DNA from: Pycnopodia helianthoides
Taxonomy: Eukaryota > Echinodermata > Asteroidea > Forcipulatida > Asteriidae
Length of the DNA: 64,000 nt
Direction: 5' to 3'
Assembly: GCA_032158295.1 (NCBI GenBank)
Contig: CM063248.1
Span: 13,406,657 to 13,470,656 of the forward strand
Numbering within the stretch: the first letter of the stretch is position 1; every line of letters starts with the position of its first letter. The notes beneath the pieces were generated by a model. The model saw only the letters and a list, made by a program, of their open reading frames with translations. It was not told the DNA's origin and ran no database searches. Made by a program: the position numbers and the translations under genes. Below are positions 44,207-55,831 of the stretch, one piece after another.

Positions 44207-45467
44207 CTGCTCATGTTTAAACAATAAATAAAATTTAAACATTTATCATAATATCAATATAAAGCACACAATCCAAAACCATATTAAATGATATTAGTGA
44301 GAATTGTTTTCATATTTCTATTCTGTTACAGGTGTTAGTTCTTCAAGCTTTGTCGCTTATTTTTAATAAGAAGATAATAAATACAGATACTTAAATTTCT
44401 CCACACCCTGTGAAGACATTTGCTCAGATAATCCCTTTTGGCTCTCGAGAGAATTAACTAAATTACCTTTCCCAATATATATTAAAGCAACAAATTATAC
44501 ACAAAGAGTAAAAGGAGCTTTCGACTGTATCAAAAGTGTTGGTCAAGGAAATTATATTTTCAACCTGCTCAATCTTAGCATCATTAAAGCTGAAAGGAAG
44601 TGAAATTTATGATTTTTCAAATTGATTCAGCTAATATAAGTAGTATTCAGTTTTTGTTTTATACAATAGTGCCTAAGATAGATTATTATCATTGCTTATG
44701 CTGTGAGTATATTTTTCTTTATCTCCCACCAGAGAGGCTTTGCAAGCGTATGGATACAGATAAAGCTACAATAACCGCATCCGTTCACGTTGGATGCGAG
44801 TCAGATTTTGCTTGCGATCATAGAGTTAAGTGTTGGGCCTATGCCAAATTATAAATACACATTTGGCATAGGTTTTGCAAGCAAAACATTTTGTATATGT
44901 TCTTGTTACCTTAGAGAATTTGAATGTGTAGTATTTTTGTTTGACTGTTCGCTTTCTGACCCACATGAAATGGGTGTAGGCTTGATGTTAAACGCCTGTA
45001 AAGAAAGCTTCCAACAAGCATAGCAAAATAGAGACCTGTTTACATTTTCCTCATTTTTTGGCTTAAAAATTACTAATACATTTGTATGAACTCTCCACCC
45101 TGGTTACGTGTCAAGTGGACACACAAAGCATTAACGTATTGCTATCGGTATATGTATCTGTAGACTTGCAAATCTTATTGTCTCATTTGATCAAAGTACT
45201 GATTTCTTTTATGTCTGTGTTTGGCAAGGCATCACTTTGTTTTTTAAAGTTGGAGTATCCAGAGGAATTCAAACATATCAGGTTATTACAGGTCAGAAAG
45301 GAAAACCTTTGACATGTAAAATAGAACAGTCAACGCACTCTACACCTCAATGGGAACATTATAGTGTTAAATTTTCCCCAAACTGTGCACAAAACCCAAA
45401 TTAAAACCAGGTTATAATCAACTGGACTTCAGAGTAGAAATTTTAAAACTTAAAACAAAGTATTTAC
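44207..45467. other. Transglutaminase intron with a 12-bp hairpin
   Basis: Positions 44838-44872 form CCTATGCCAAAT / ATTTGGCATAGG with an 11-base loop. No other feature recognised. Confidence 0.5.
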
Positions 45468-45576
45468 ATTGTTTAGGCTTCAGTTCGATTTGAGTAGTGT
45501 GAGAGACTATCTTTCCCTTCTTAACACCTGTGTAGTATACACAATTACCATTCACAGCCAGATACACATCACGAAT
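45468..45576 (-). CDS. TGM: Transglutaminase exon, first beta-barrel
   Basis: Acceptor CGGACAG at 45577 and donor GTAAAT at 45467. The frame follows directly from the exon at 52601 and encodes IRDVYLAVNGNCVYYTGVKK then TQIELKPKQ. The VYYTGV and ELKP blocks are conserved in beta-barrel 1 of transglutaminases. The exon ends with one extra T, which with CT of the next exon makes a Ser codon. Confidence 0.94.
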
Positions 45577-45864
45577 CTGTCCGGAAAAAAAAGAAAAGAT
45601 TAATACTACAATCATTACTTGATTTATACTTTAAACATTATACAGCAGTAAATGTGTTTTGGGGGATAGCATCTTTAACAATTTTGGGGAAAGTTTCTAA
45701 AGGAGCAAAATTATTTTAAAATTGATCCAGTTGTTATTTCAACACCGTAATGGTACATGTATTTTGAGGGCATAGTTTTTCCCACTGAAAATCAGACAAC
45801 TAAGTATAATGCATTACTGAATATTTTTAAGGAATCTCAGAGTTTCAGAATTCTAAAAATCTAG

Positions 45865-46450
45865 TGGCCCAGACGCCTGATCCCTTAACTTACACTCTTA
45901 ATCAATCATACAAGGATGGACTTGTTCATCAGCAGTGGAAAAAGGAACTGTACTCCCAGTCAGCCAATCTGAACAAGCTACATGGGACAAATTAGTACCC
46001 ATATCATTGACAAACCACTTTGCCATGGTTTCAGAAGGTTTTGTCACAACCTGATTATTGGATAACATTTTACAAGCAAGATCTCAGCCGTATGATCTGA
46101 ACCAGTATGGCAACTGCAAAACAGGCATGTGAGTGGGCAGCAAAAAATTGCGAAAATCTTTTGGTTTGTATGAAGTGTGTGGAGCGCGACACCGTAACAG
46201 CATGGTATCTTGGCTGGGCCCCATTTTCACCTGCAGATTTTAGGTCTGATGTCAACAAAGTTGCGATCACTGGTTGCCATAGTTTATCCTGTAGGACTTC
46301 TGCTTTACAATTGTTTGACATAAACGTCCATAAATAGCGGATGATTAGGAATGAGAACAAAAAGTTTTCCGTTTGTAAAAACTTGCAGCATGTATACGCG
46401 ATAACCAGATAACTCGACCTCCCATTTTCAGACATTATGATGCCCGTGTC
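45865..46450 (+). other. Unassigned, possibly decayed coding sequence
   Basis: A patchwork of open stretches on the plus strand reads YKDGLVHQQWKKELYSQ, then MATAKQACEWAAKNCENLLV and DTVTAWYLGWAPFSP. Composition looks protein-like, but the frame changes several times and I do not recognise a family. It lies in a transglutaminase intron on the opposite strand. Confidence 0.25.
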
Positions 46451-46944
46451 TTAACTGCTACATTGTACATCTCAATCAGCATGTCATCCTCCGCTGAAGC
46501 ATAACCCTGCCCTTATCAACAGCAGTAGCTTTAGTTGTAGCCACTTTTTTGATCTAGTTTATAGCGCAATGTTCAGACACGGCCAAGTTTTTTTACCGGT
46601 CTAGTTCCCGACTCATGTGCCCAAAATCAAAGCGTGAGCTTTGTTTATGGACATCCCTTACAACATCCGGGCATGAAAATGGGCGATGATGAAAAATCCA
46701 AAAATCCATTTTTTACAACAAAAATCAGAACTACATGTAGACATAAATTTTTGTAGAAACAAAAACAAGGTGTTCGGTGTAGACATGTCTGAGTAAGTGT
46801 AAAAATGTCTCAGTACAAAATATTGATATACTCTAGAGATTTGCAATTTGAAATAACAAACATTGATCAATTTGAAAACCGATGACGTCATTATGATTTC
46901 AAAACTGATTTTTTTTATCAAGACTTTGAAAACCCAGATGAACC

Positions 46945-47090
46945 CTTTCCCTATGTGTTATAAGCACTGTATACTCAGTACTTTTTGTAAAAAAAAGAAC
47001 AAAACAGGTAAATTACTTGTGTGGGATTCGAACCCACGACATTTGCACTGTTAGAGCAGATGTCTTACCACAGGACCACCGAGCTAGTTT
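46945..47090 (-). mobile_element. tRNA-derived SINE, family 2
   Basis: Minus strand: GCTCGGTGGTCCTGTGGTAA (A-box region), CTGCTCTAACAGTGC, then GTGGGTTCGAATCCCAC (B box within a 6-bp stem), an A/T-rich link, and AGTACTGAGTATACAGTGCT. Box spacing is tRNA-like, but no intact cloverleaf acceptor stem is present, so this is a SINE and not a gene. Confidence 0.8.
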
Positions 47091-47814
47091 GTCTTTGTTG
47101 TCAGACAAAAATGCTGACATTTAGCATTTTTGCATGAATTAGACGAACAAAGCCTTATACAAAATCGGCTCTGTGGACATTCTGAACAATGAACCGTCTG
47201 ATCAATGAAGCAGAACAACCAGCCACAGTGCGTTTTGTATTGTACACAGTAAATTTGGGTCAATACATAGGAAGCCTTCAACGTCCGATTTCGACCAGTA
47301 TTCAAGGTAAAATTGTTATCATTTCTGTGATAAAGTTTGAGCAGCCTAACAGACTTACAATCTGATGTAAAAATTGTGATGAAATGATAAGTAGTTATTG
47401 AGATATAAATTTTTGAAATGTTCAACTTCTGGTTTGAACCGGAAGTCAGGGTCAAATGGGGTCACACTCTCTGTATTGTTTGTTGGATGTTTTAAGCCCT
47501 TTCCGATGATGTATAGATTGTAAAAATCCAATATGGCGTTCGGGAGTTATGATTTTTAAAATAATAAACTTTGATTTAATGTAACGCAATACCTGATGAA
47601 GTCATCATGACGTAACTGAAGCGGTTTCATTTCCTAAGAAATATCTAACTATATGTGAAGTTTCAAGTTTAAATGACCTTGGGAAGTTTTTGATAAATAA
47701 TCAGCTTTGAAATCGAATTGATACATCGGTTTCCGAATTACTCAATGTTTCTTACTTCAAATTTAAAAATCTTTAGAGTTTATCAATATTTCGATTTCAT
47801 TTATCAATATACAT

Positions 47815-47955
47815 GTAGAACTGTTTACTCGGTACTTTCCCGAGTTTCGTAAAAAAAAAGAAAAAGAGAGAGAACAAAACAGGCATATTACTCGAACCAA
47901 AGACAGTTGCACTGCCAGGGCAGATGTCTTACCACCAGACCACCGAGCTAGTGTG
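47815..47955 (-). mobile_element. tRNA-derived SINE, family 2
   Basis: Minus strand head GCTCGGTGGTCTGGTGGTAA, with the B box degraded ('ttcgagtaat'), and body ending GTACCGAGTAAACAGT. Same family as 46945 and 50605. Confidence 0.75.
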
Positions 47956-49160
47956 TTTCTTTTGGATGACAAAAGTGCTGTAGTTTACAAATGTGCGTGG
48001 TTTAGACTAACAAAGGCTCTTGCCAAATCAAGCCTCGTGTACATTCTGATTGATGAACCGTCTGATCAATGAAGCGGAACAACCATCCACAGTGCGTTTT
48101 GTATTATACACAGTGAATGCGGGTCAATACATAGATAATATTTAATGTCCGATTTCGACCAGAAGTTAAGTTAAAATTGTTATTATTTATGTGCAAAAGT
48201 TTGAGCAGGCTATCAGACCTACGATCTGATGTAAAAATTGTGATAAAATGATTCGTAGTTATTGTGATATGAATTTTTGAAATGTTCAACTTCCGGTTTG
48301 AACCGAAAGTCGGGGTCAAATGGGGTCACACACTTTGCATTGTTTGTTGAGTGTGTGAAGCCCTTTCCAATGATGTTATAGATTGTAAAAGTCAAATGTG
48401 GCCTTTAGGAGTTATGATTTTTTCAAATATTAAACTTTGATTTAATGTCACTCGATAACTCATGACGTCATCATAACGTAACTAAAGCGGTTTCATCTCC
48501 TAACAAGTATCTAACTATATGTGAAAATTCAAGTTGAAATGAGGTAGGGAAGTGTGTCTTTGTTAGCGGACAACGTTTGGTAGTATTTTTGGTAGTATTG
48601 ACAATGATTGACATTCTGATCAATGAACCGCAACGTGTGTACTGCAATTCTATTAGATCAAAGGCTAACCACCACTCCGTACACAGGATAAGTGATACAG
48701 TGGTACGTCACATCAGGCGCTAGGTATTGGCTCAGATTTCAACATTTTAACGCTCGTTTTCACCTGGAAATCCATCTTAAAAAATGATTTGTTTCCATGT
48801 ATGAAATGATAAGTATCTATTATTCTTTAGTCACAAAGAAAAATAAAGAATTTAAACTTGAGTAAAACTAATTGTGTTTGATTACCTAATAAACCATCAG
48901 ATGACGTCATTATTTTGTCACAACTTCTGTTTCATGTCCCCATGAATATCTAACTATATGTGAAGTTTCAAGTTGATATGACCTTGGAAAGTGTGTCTCT
49001 GTTAGCGGACAACGTTTGGGTTAGTATTTTTTTGCGAACAAAAATAAGAATACACTAGACATTGAGTTTTTGTCAACTACAAAAACCAGGTGTTCGGCTT
49101 CCGGGAGTACAAGCATGGTGAAAAAGTAACAATAGTTTGTATTGCAGTTGCTTTGTTCTA

Positions 49161-50395
49161 AAGATATGTAACAAATGGTTGAAATTGCAAAAATTGTCAA
49201 AAAAGAACATGATGACGTCATCATGACGTCACTACAAATTCAAGCAGGTATTGTCCTTGGCTAACAATACACAAAGTTTCACCTCAGTCAAACTTTTGGT
49301 TTGGTAGACACACATTTTTGAAAAGTGCACCTTTAAAGCATACCACGTGACACATGATGACGTCATCAAGCTAAGAGTCCACAGATATGTTGCTATTATG
49401 AAGGAATTTATGCATACCAATTTTGAAATAATTATCATAAACTCTGACACAGACATCTAGTAAAGGTGTATTTTTAGATGTTTTTAATCTGTCGCTAGAG
49501 GGCGCACTTATATTTGTTGACGTCATCGGTATTAATTTTTGAAACCAGACCCTTGCCAGACCTTTGCCAGACTTGTATTCTGTGATGTTAAGCATCAAAA
49601 GGTGTACATTTCAACCTTAAAGCCATTAAATAACGCCTTTTCCAAACATTTCAGTCACTTTGGGTTTAGACAGATCAAAAGGTCAAGGAAAGGTCACCCA
49701 CATATCTATTTTTGTGAAGTACGTAAAGCCCTGTCATATCATGTATAGATTGTCCAAATAGCTTATGTGGTTGAGGAAATATGAACTTGTGAAATATTGA
49801 TGACTGTAGAAGAGACTAACTAACCAAAATGAAAATGTATGTTGAAAACGCTCGAACACACACCAAGCACACATGGTGCAATCACTGGAGCGTGACTCTG
49901 CACTGCATACTACACTTGTTGTACGTGTAAAATCTTTATGCACGACCAATAGGGGAACACAAAGATTTGAACCAGAAGACAAGGTCAAAAGGAGTTTTTA
50001 ACGACGTTTCCGATGATGTGTCGATCCATTATGATGTAAGAATCCATTATGTAGATCAAAAGTTATGATTTTTTGAAATAATAAACTTTGAATTTTAATA
50101 ACTCAAGAAAGACTGACGTCATCATGACGTAACTTCAACGGTTTCTTCTCCTTATGAATATCTAACTATGTGTGAAGTTTCAAGTTCATACGAGTTTGGG
50201 AAAGGTGCTTTTGTTAGCGGACAAGGGACGCTGAGAAGAAGAAGAACAAGAAGAAGATGTATGAAGAAAAAGAAAAAAAAAATGAACAAAAATAAGAGGT
50301 GTTCCGGGCTGTTGGCCCGAACACCTAAAAAGAAAAGGAAAAAACGAACAAAAATAAGAGGTGTTCCGGGCTGTTGGCCCGAACACCTAACTAGA
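49161..50395 (+). repeat. Long dispersed repeat, copy B (partner at 536-1745)
   Basis: Collinear with copy A from 'aagatatgtaacaaatgg' to the GAA-rich run and the GGTGTTC hairpins, of which there are two here (50297-50327 and 50358-50388). Small indels distinguish it, for example loss of about 12 bp near 49850 and of a block at about 49990. Confidence 0.85.
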
Positions 50396-51300
50396 CATAA
50401 ATTTTTATAGAAACAAAAACAAGGTGTTCGGTGTGAAATGTCCGAGTTAGTGTAAACATGTCTTTGTACGAAATATTAATAAACTCTAAAGATTTTTAAG
50501 TTTGAAATAAGAAACATTGAATAATTTGGAAACCGATGCATCAATTTGATTTCAAAGCTGAATTTATATCAAGTTTTTTATAACCCATTTAACTCTTTCC
50601 CTATGTGTATTAAGCACTGTATACTTAGTACTTTCCCGAGTTGCGTAAAAAAAGAAAAAACAAAACAGGCACATTACTCGGGTGGGATTCGAACCCAAGA
50701 CAGTTGCACTGCTAGAGCAGATGTCTTACCACCAGACCACCGAAAGTGTGTCTTAGTTGGATGACAAAAGTGCTGTCATTTAGCATGTTTGCACAGCCTC
50801 ATATACCAAACCAGGCTTTGTGGACATTCTGATCAATGAACCGTCTGATCAATGGAGTGGAACAACCAGCCAGTGTTTTTGCTTATATACAGTAAATGCG
50901 GGACAACAAAAGATAGCCTCTTACGTCTGATTTCGACCAAAAATTTAGCTCAAATGTTTGACCAGGCTAATAGACCTACAATCTGATGTAAAAATTGTAA
51001 TGAAAAGAAAAGCAGTGATTGAGATATGAATTTTTGAATTATTCAACTTCCGATTTGAACCAGAAGTCGAGGTCAAATGGGGTCACACTCAATCTATTGT
51101 TTGTTGATTTTTTAATTCCCTTTCCGATAACGTTTAAATTGTAACAATCCAATTTAGGGTTCTTGAGTTATGATTTATTTAAATAATAAACTTTGATTTA
51201 GTGTATTTCAATACCTAATGACGTCATCATGACGTAACTAAAGCGATTTCATCTCCTAATGAAAATCTAACTATATGTGAAATTTCAAGTTGATATGAGC
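50396..51300 (+). repeat. CRE-rich repeat family, further unit
   Basis: Includes another unit start at 51045 ('ttcaacttccgatttgaacc') and a TGACGTCA at about 51220, plus the SINE at 50605-50745. Confidence 0.7.
50605..50745 (-). mobile_element. tRNA-derived SINE, family 2 (best preserved)
   Basis: Minus strand: CGGTGGTCTGGTGGTAAGAC, CTGCTCTAGCAGTGCAACTG, GGGTTCGAATCCCACCC, then the A/T link and CGGGAAAGTACTAAGTATAC. Both Pol III boxes are readable. Confidence 0.8.
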
Positions 51301-52130
51301 TTGGTAACGCTAAAAATGCATGTCTGTATTTTGGGCAATGTCTAGAATTTGGACAAGGTGACCTAGGCATCAGCGCCACACTCAGTGACCACCCCCCCCC
51401 CCCTGGCAGTAGTGGGACCAGTGTTGTGTAAATAGGAGGTAAAAGACTCAAAGAACAATGATGAAATCATTAAAATTCTTGTCGTATTTTATCTTAAAAA
51501 GCTCACAAAAAATGTGAGATTCATCAGTAATGCAAACGTCACGATTCTTCACACATGTGCGCCAAACCATACACACACTGTCTCTCAAAGTTACTCCCAG
51601 GTCATAAGTCAATGCGTAAATTTATCTCCAGCCGTAAAACACTTTTAACAAATCGGAGAAACGGCACTTCCGCCAATGAAAGTGCATACTGATGACTGGT
51701 TAAAAAGTCTAACAATGCGCCCGCGTCCATACAAAACACTGTGCATTGTTGTCAGTAGACTTTTCAAAGTCTCAGAAGTAAACACATTACGGTCAAACAA
51801 CTTTTAAACCAGACCTAATTGAAGCATGGAATGAGAGAAGTCTACACATATGCATTGATCTCACTGCATGTACAATGCACATGGAAGCCGGGCAGCAATT
51901 GTTAACGTGCCATTTTTTCACAAACGGTGGTTCGATTCGCGATATATGGTTTTAATAGTAAGCTTACAATTTCTGATTAGACAAGAGATTATCAAAATAT
52001 ACAGGTTCACCCCCAAACCCAACCCCCAAAATTTTAAGTCAAACTCACACTGAACTCGGAGACCACTGTGTGTATTTTGAAGCACAAAAAAATCTGGAAA
52101 TCCTGAGGATTTTCATGCCTGAACAACTTT
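51301..52130. repeat. Dispersed repeat, copy related to 40780-42120
   Basis: Shares ordered blocks with the other copy, ending 'gattttcatgcctgaa'. It contains a C-run at 51392-51404. Noncoding. Confidence 0.6.
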
Positions 52131-52600
52131 GACCCCAGCAACCCCTACATGGAAGTACACATGTACTTGACAGAGGTCAACAACAACAAACTTCTGATAA
52201 ATGGGTCAGAATCACCCGAGAGGTGACCACAAATATCCACTGTGCCTTTCAACAGAAAAAGTAAACAGATGTGAAAAGAGTCAAATAATATAAAATGGTA
52301 CACTCTGCTAAGCATCTTTTGCACGCACTGTGTTTTTAGAGACTGCAATACAATACAGTATGAGAGGTTTGGGGTTCTGGTCTTATTGCATTTTTTATTA
52401 CAAAATCTTAAACCAACTTACTCTGATGCAAAAATGTGTACAATGTCTGCAACAAGCGTCAAATTTAGTATGTCTGATATTGCCATCCGTTGAATGTAAA
52501 CCAATGTTTATTCACAAAAAATTATACAATGTGTTAAATACAAAACCATTGATATTTCCAATTTTTCAAATTTGTCCCAATTTGTTAAAATGGTCCTTAC

Positions 52601-52773
52601 CTTTTCTGTTGTATTTTTGACGGAAACCCAAAACTTCATATCTTTTCCGAGCAGTGGCTTCTCAGGCATGTCAACATTAAAGTGCACATCTTTAACAATC
52701 TTCTTCAGAATCTTCTTAGCTTTATGAACATGGGTACTAGCCTCGTGAACAGCTATGCGTTCCAATTGTGTTC
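52601..52773 (-). CDS. TGM: Transglutaminase exon, linker and first beta-barrel start
   Basis: Acceptor TTCTTCAG at 52774 and donor GTAAGG at 52600. It completes the Gly codon from 55720 and encodes GTQLERIAVHEASTHVHKAK, followed by a segment ending in KDMKFWVSVKNTTEK. This corresponds to the loop between the catalytic core and the first Ig-like beta-barrel, with the typical G-D-F-V-V-K-N pattern in FWVSVKN. It ends in phase 0. The Lys-rich stretch AKKILKKIVKD in the linker is unusual compared with vertebrate members, but the frame is uninterrupted. Confidence 0.93.
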
Positions 52774-55719
52774 CTGAAGAATAAATTTGTCAAAATTATT
52801 TGTTATATTTTCATAAGCTGTTAATATTTCAAAAAAATTGTAATATGCAACTGTTATCTAGGTTTTTGTTAAGTCTTTCCAATACATTCAGTATCGTAGC
52901 ATTAGTCATACACTATTAGAAAATGCTTTTTAAAATTAGATAATTTTAGTATATTCACATAACTGAAGTTGTCAAAATAGGCAAGAAAAATTTATACCAG
53001 CAACATTAAAAAAATAATAACTTACTACATGTACATGCTATGAAATTCTAGTACAGAAAATACCTCATGTCTGATACCTACAAATGCAGAGAACAGGTAG
53101 GTGTCTTAACTAGGCCTGATTGAAAGATCTAGTCAATAGAAGCTGTTTAGACACCCCAGAAAGCTGTGCTCAAATTGCCCTTGAACCAATATCTGCAGAA
53201 TTTTCTAAACTCGTCCTTGCTACAGCCAGGATGAATTTTTTGAATTTCCGTTTGACTGTAAGACATCTCGTAGGTAACAAGATGTGAAGGACACTGCCAA
53301 AGTCCCAAGAAGGGCAAGCTTTTTACTGGGTGGTCTGTCTATGAACATGCTCTTCAGGTGTTGTTTGAAATTGATGTAGTGTTTTACATGACTGTCACAT
53401 ATTCTTCTGGTTGAAGATCGTTTGCTCTTGGCTGCCAAGGTAGCACTGTCCTCAAGGTAGCACTGTCAAGCCAGCTGCTTGGAATGGAAAGAAAATTTGA
53501 CAGCATCCAGGCACAAAGAATGGAGACTGTTTTGGTCTGGGTGAAGATTTCTTTAGATTGGTTGTCCTTAGTAGGTCTGAACGTTTTGGTAAGACGATCG
53601 TTGGTTGGATTACATAAGGTCAAACAACTATGAAAACTATATTTGCCATGGCCACAGAGAGGCAATCAAAATTATCCTGCCACACTCTTGGTCGCTCTTT
53701 TCTAGTACTCGAGCAAACAGGGAGAATAGGGGGGAAAGACATAACTCAAGAAGCTCAGGGAATCTGTTGCCAAAGTTAGAGGATGAGTATGTCAGGTACA
53801 GAAAGTTGAAAGTTGATTGTTGAGATTGGAAGCAAAGAGGTCTGTGTGAGGTGTGTCCAGAATATTAAAGAATGAGGCGATGAAGGGAACCGCTTGACCT
53901 CATGGAGTGCACCCGCCATAACTTTCTTTTTCCCAGACAGGTGGCTTGCTCACAGTGAGATCTGGCAAGGAATGCACCAGCTAACAAGATTCAATGTTTG
54001 CATGCAAATGAAAGGTGATGGGTACCCCCTTGGTGATTCAGGTAAGACACTACTATGGAATTGTCTATTTTTTCAAGATTGCATGGTGTATGACTCATAG
54101 AGTGATCGACCTTTTGAACAGCTAGGAATTCTCATAGACTAATAAAGGAGGGGCTTTTCTGCTGGGGACCAAGTCCTGCCTAGTGAAAGGTCTTCCAGGT
54201 GTGCATCTAAACCCCAATGTGAAGTGCCTGTTATCAGCGTCACTGACGGAGGGGTTGTGGGAGGGAATGTAGTGCAACAAAGAAGGTTCTGATAACAAAG
54301 CCAACAGAGAGCTGACAGGAACTGGTTTTATAATCATGTTTCACTCATTTCTGAAATGAGCACCAGCAAGAGAACACATCTACAATCATAAAGGTATCTC
54401 TATGAAACACGCATGAGTTCTCTGGCTCAACAAATCATGGTCTGATTCATAGGAGCTTCGTGGAGAGAAAGACCCGGATCAGGAGTAGCGCCTGGAGGGG
54501 AATCCGAAAAGGTTGTTGTGGTTGTTGCTGTAATTCTCATATTGATCCAGTTTTCCCTCTGGTTTCGTAAATAAATATCAGCATGTCACAGCAACTCCTG
54601 TAAACAGCGAGGAGGGGTGTAGTGCTCCCATGGTATAGAAAAATTACCTCAATCTGATGCTCGTCGGGAGTATATGTGGTAACATTTTCATTGAAAGGCA
54701 AATAACTGGAGTACAAACTCATAGAAGCATGTTATGACTCAGAATGGCGAGGATCGGGCCAGGAAAAAAGAAAGTGGGGCCTAAAGACAGTGGGTTGCAG
54801 AGGAGTCTGAAATCTGGACCAAACTGCTTGTAATAGTGTATTGCTACATGTACACAAAAACTTGAAAAGCAACTTGACACTATGGTTGCTGCAAAAAAGG
54901 CGTACTTCCTGTATACTTACAGGACATGCAGTAGGGTGTGATGCTTTGCTTTTGTTAGTTGCTTGTGCATGCACATTGTAAATGCATTTATAGCTATTAG
55001 AGATGAGGCATTTTATGTAATAGGCTACTAACAATTGGAATTCAAATTTAAAGTTTGTATTGACTGACAAAAGGAAATTGTGTTTTCCATTTTTGATTTA
55101 TTCAAACATGAGTTCTGAGAGTCATAAGCACATCAACCAAGTCCTGCCTGAGGAATAGGATACCGATGCATGTACATGTAAATACAGCTTTTTGGGGCTG
55201 TTTTTTAAAAATGAAAGGTAACAACTTCTTTGACTACAGAAAAGTTTGTATTTCAGCAACTTAAAAAGTTTTTAGCCTTTAACACGTTGACTGACAGCCA
55301 TATATTCTTAGGGCGTTCCCATTTGCCAAGTGCAGTGCGCATGCGCGCATACCAAATAAGTACTATACCAACAAAAAAATTGAACATACACATTCTAAGG
55401 ATGCCACGTCTTCACCACTGCCAGAAGCGTACATGTATGTGTTGCGTGCTCAGTGATGCCAGTGTATTTAAATAACAATGCAAAGCCCTTTCATTCTCTA
55501 CGAATTTATACTCATAGTGGCAGAATCCTTTACACCTGTTAGTACGAATATACTCGTAGGCGGCAGTCAACGTGTTAATGGGTGGTGCATACTTAGACTT
55601 CTAAGATTAAAAAATTAACAGTCAATAAGTAACCTTCTCTAGGACCAAATATCGCACCACCATGGATTCTGAAATAATAATGTAGACACATAGTTAAGAT
55701 AAATGTTTCTCACACTAAC
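52774..55719. other. Transglutaminase intron, mostly unassigned
   Basis: Between 53220 and 54780 several moderately long open stretches occur on both strands, for example a minus-strand frame with TPDEHQIEVIFLYHGSTTPL near 54650. They share no motif I can name and could be decayed retroelement sequence. The rest is AT-rich. Confidence 0.3.
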
Positions 55720-55831
55720 CTTCCTTGTACTTATATTGATCTGTAATATCTTCTCGTTCAAACTTGCCCACAGCCTTAGTGCTAATATTAAATCCAACCT
55801 CAGATGGTTCAACATCTATCACTGCTGGTGG
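55720..55831 (-). CDS. TGM: Transglutaminase exon, core-to-barrel segment
   Basis: Spliced in phase 0 from the exon at 60043. Bounded by an acceptor AG at 55833-55832 and a GTTAGT donor at 55719. It encodes about 37 residues, including ISTKAVGKFEREDITDQYKY, which matches the highly conserved STK-VG-DEREDIT-YKYPEG block of the family. The last full codon is Glu, and the trailing G starts the Gly of the EG pair at the junction. That Glu and a Glu five residues later in the next exon have the spacing of the calcium-binding glutamates known in the family (inference from spacing). Confidence 0.95.

Larger units (their letters stand above)
46700..49160 (+). repeat. CRE-rich repeat family, right cluster
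   Basis: Units at about 47430 and 48290 again begin 'cttc(c/t)ggtttgaacc(g)gaagtc' followed by 'caaatggggtcacac', a 'gatgt(t)atagattgtaaaa' block, a TGACGTCA or near-match, and 'tctaactatatgtgaa'. They are arranged head to tail with SINE copies at 46945 and 47815 between them. No coding. Confidence 0.8.

Noticed and set aside
46945..47090. Possible functional tRNA gene on the minus strand with clear A and B boxes
   Set aside because: No intact acceptor stem, and the same head with an identical non-tRNA body recurs at 47815 and 50605, so it is a SINE.
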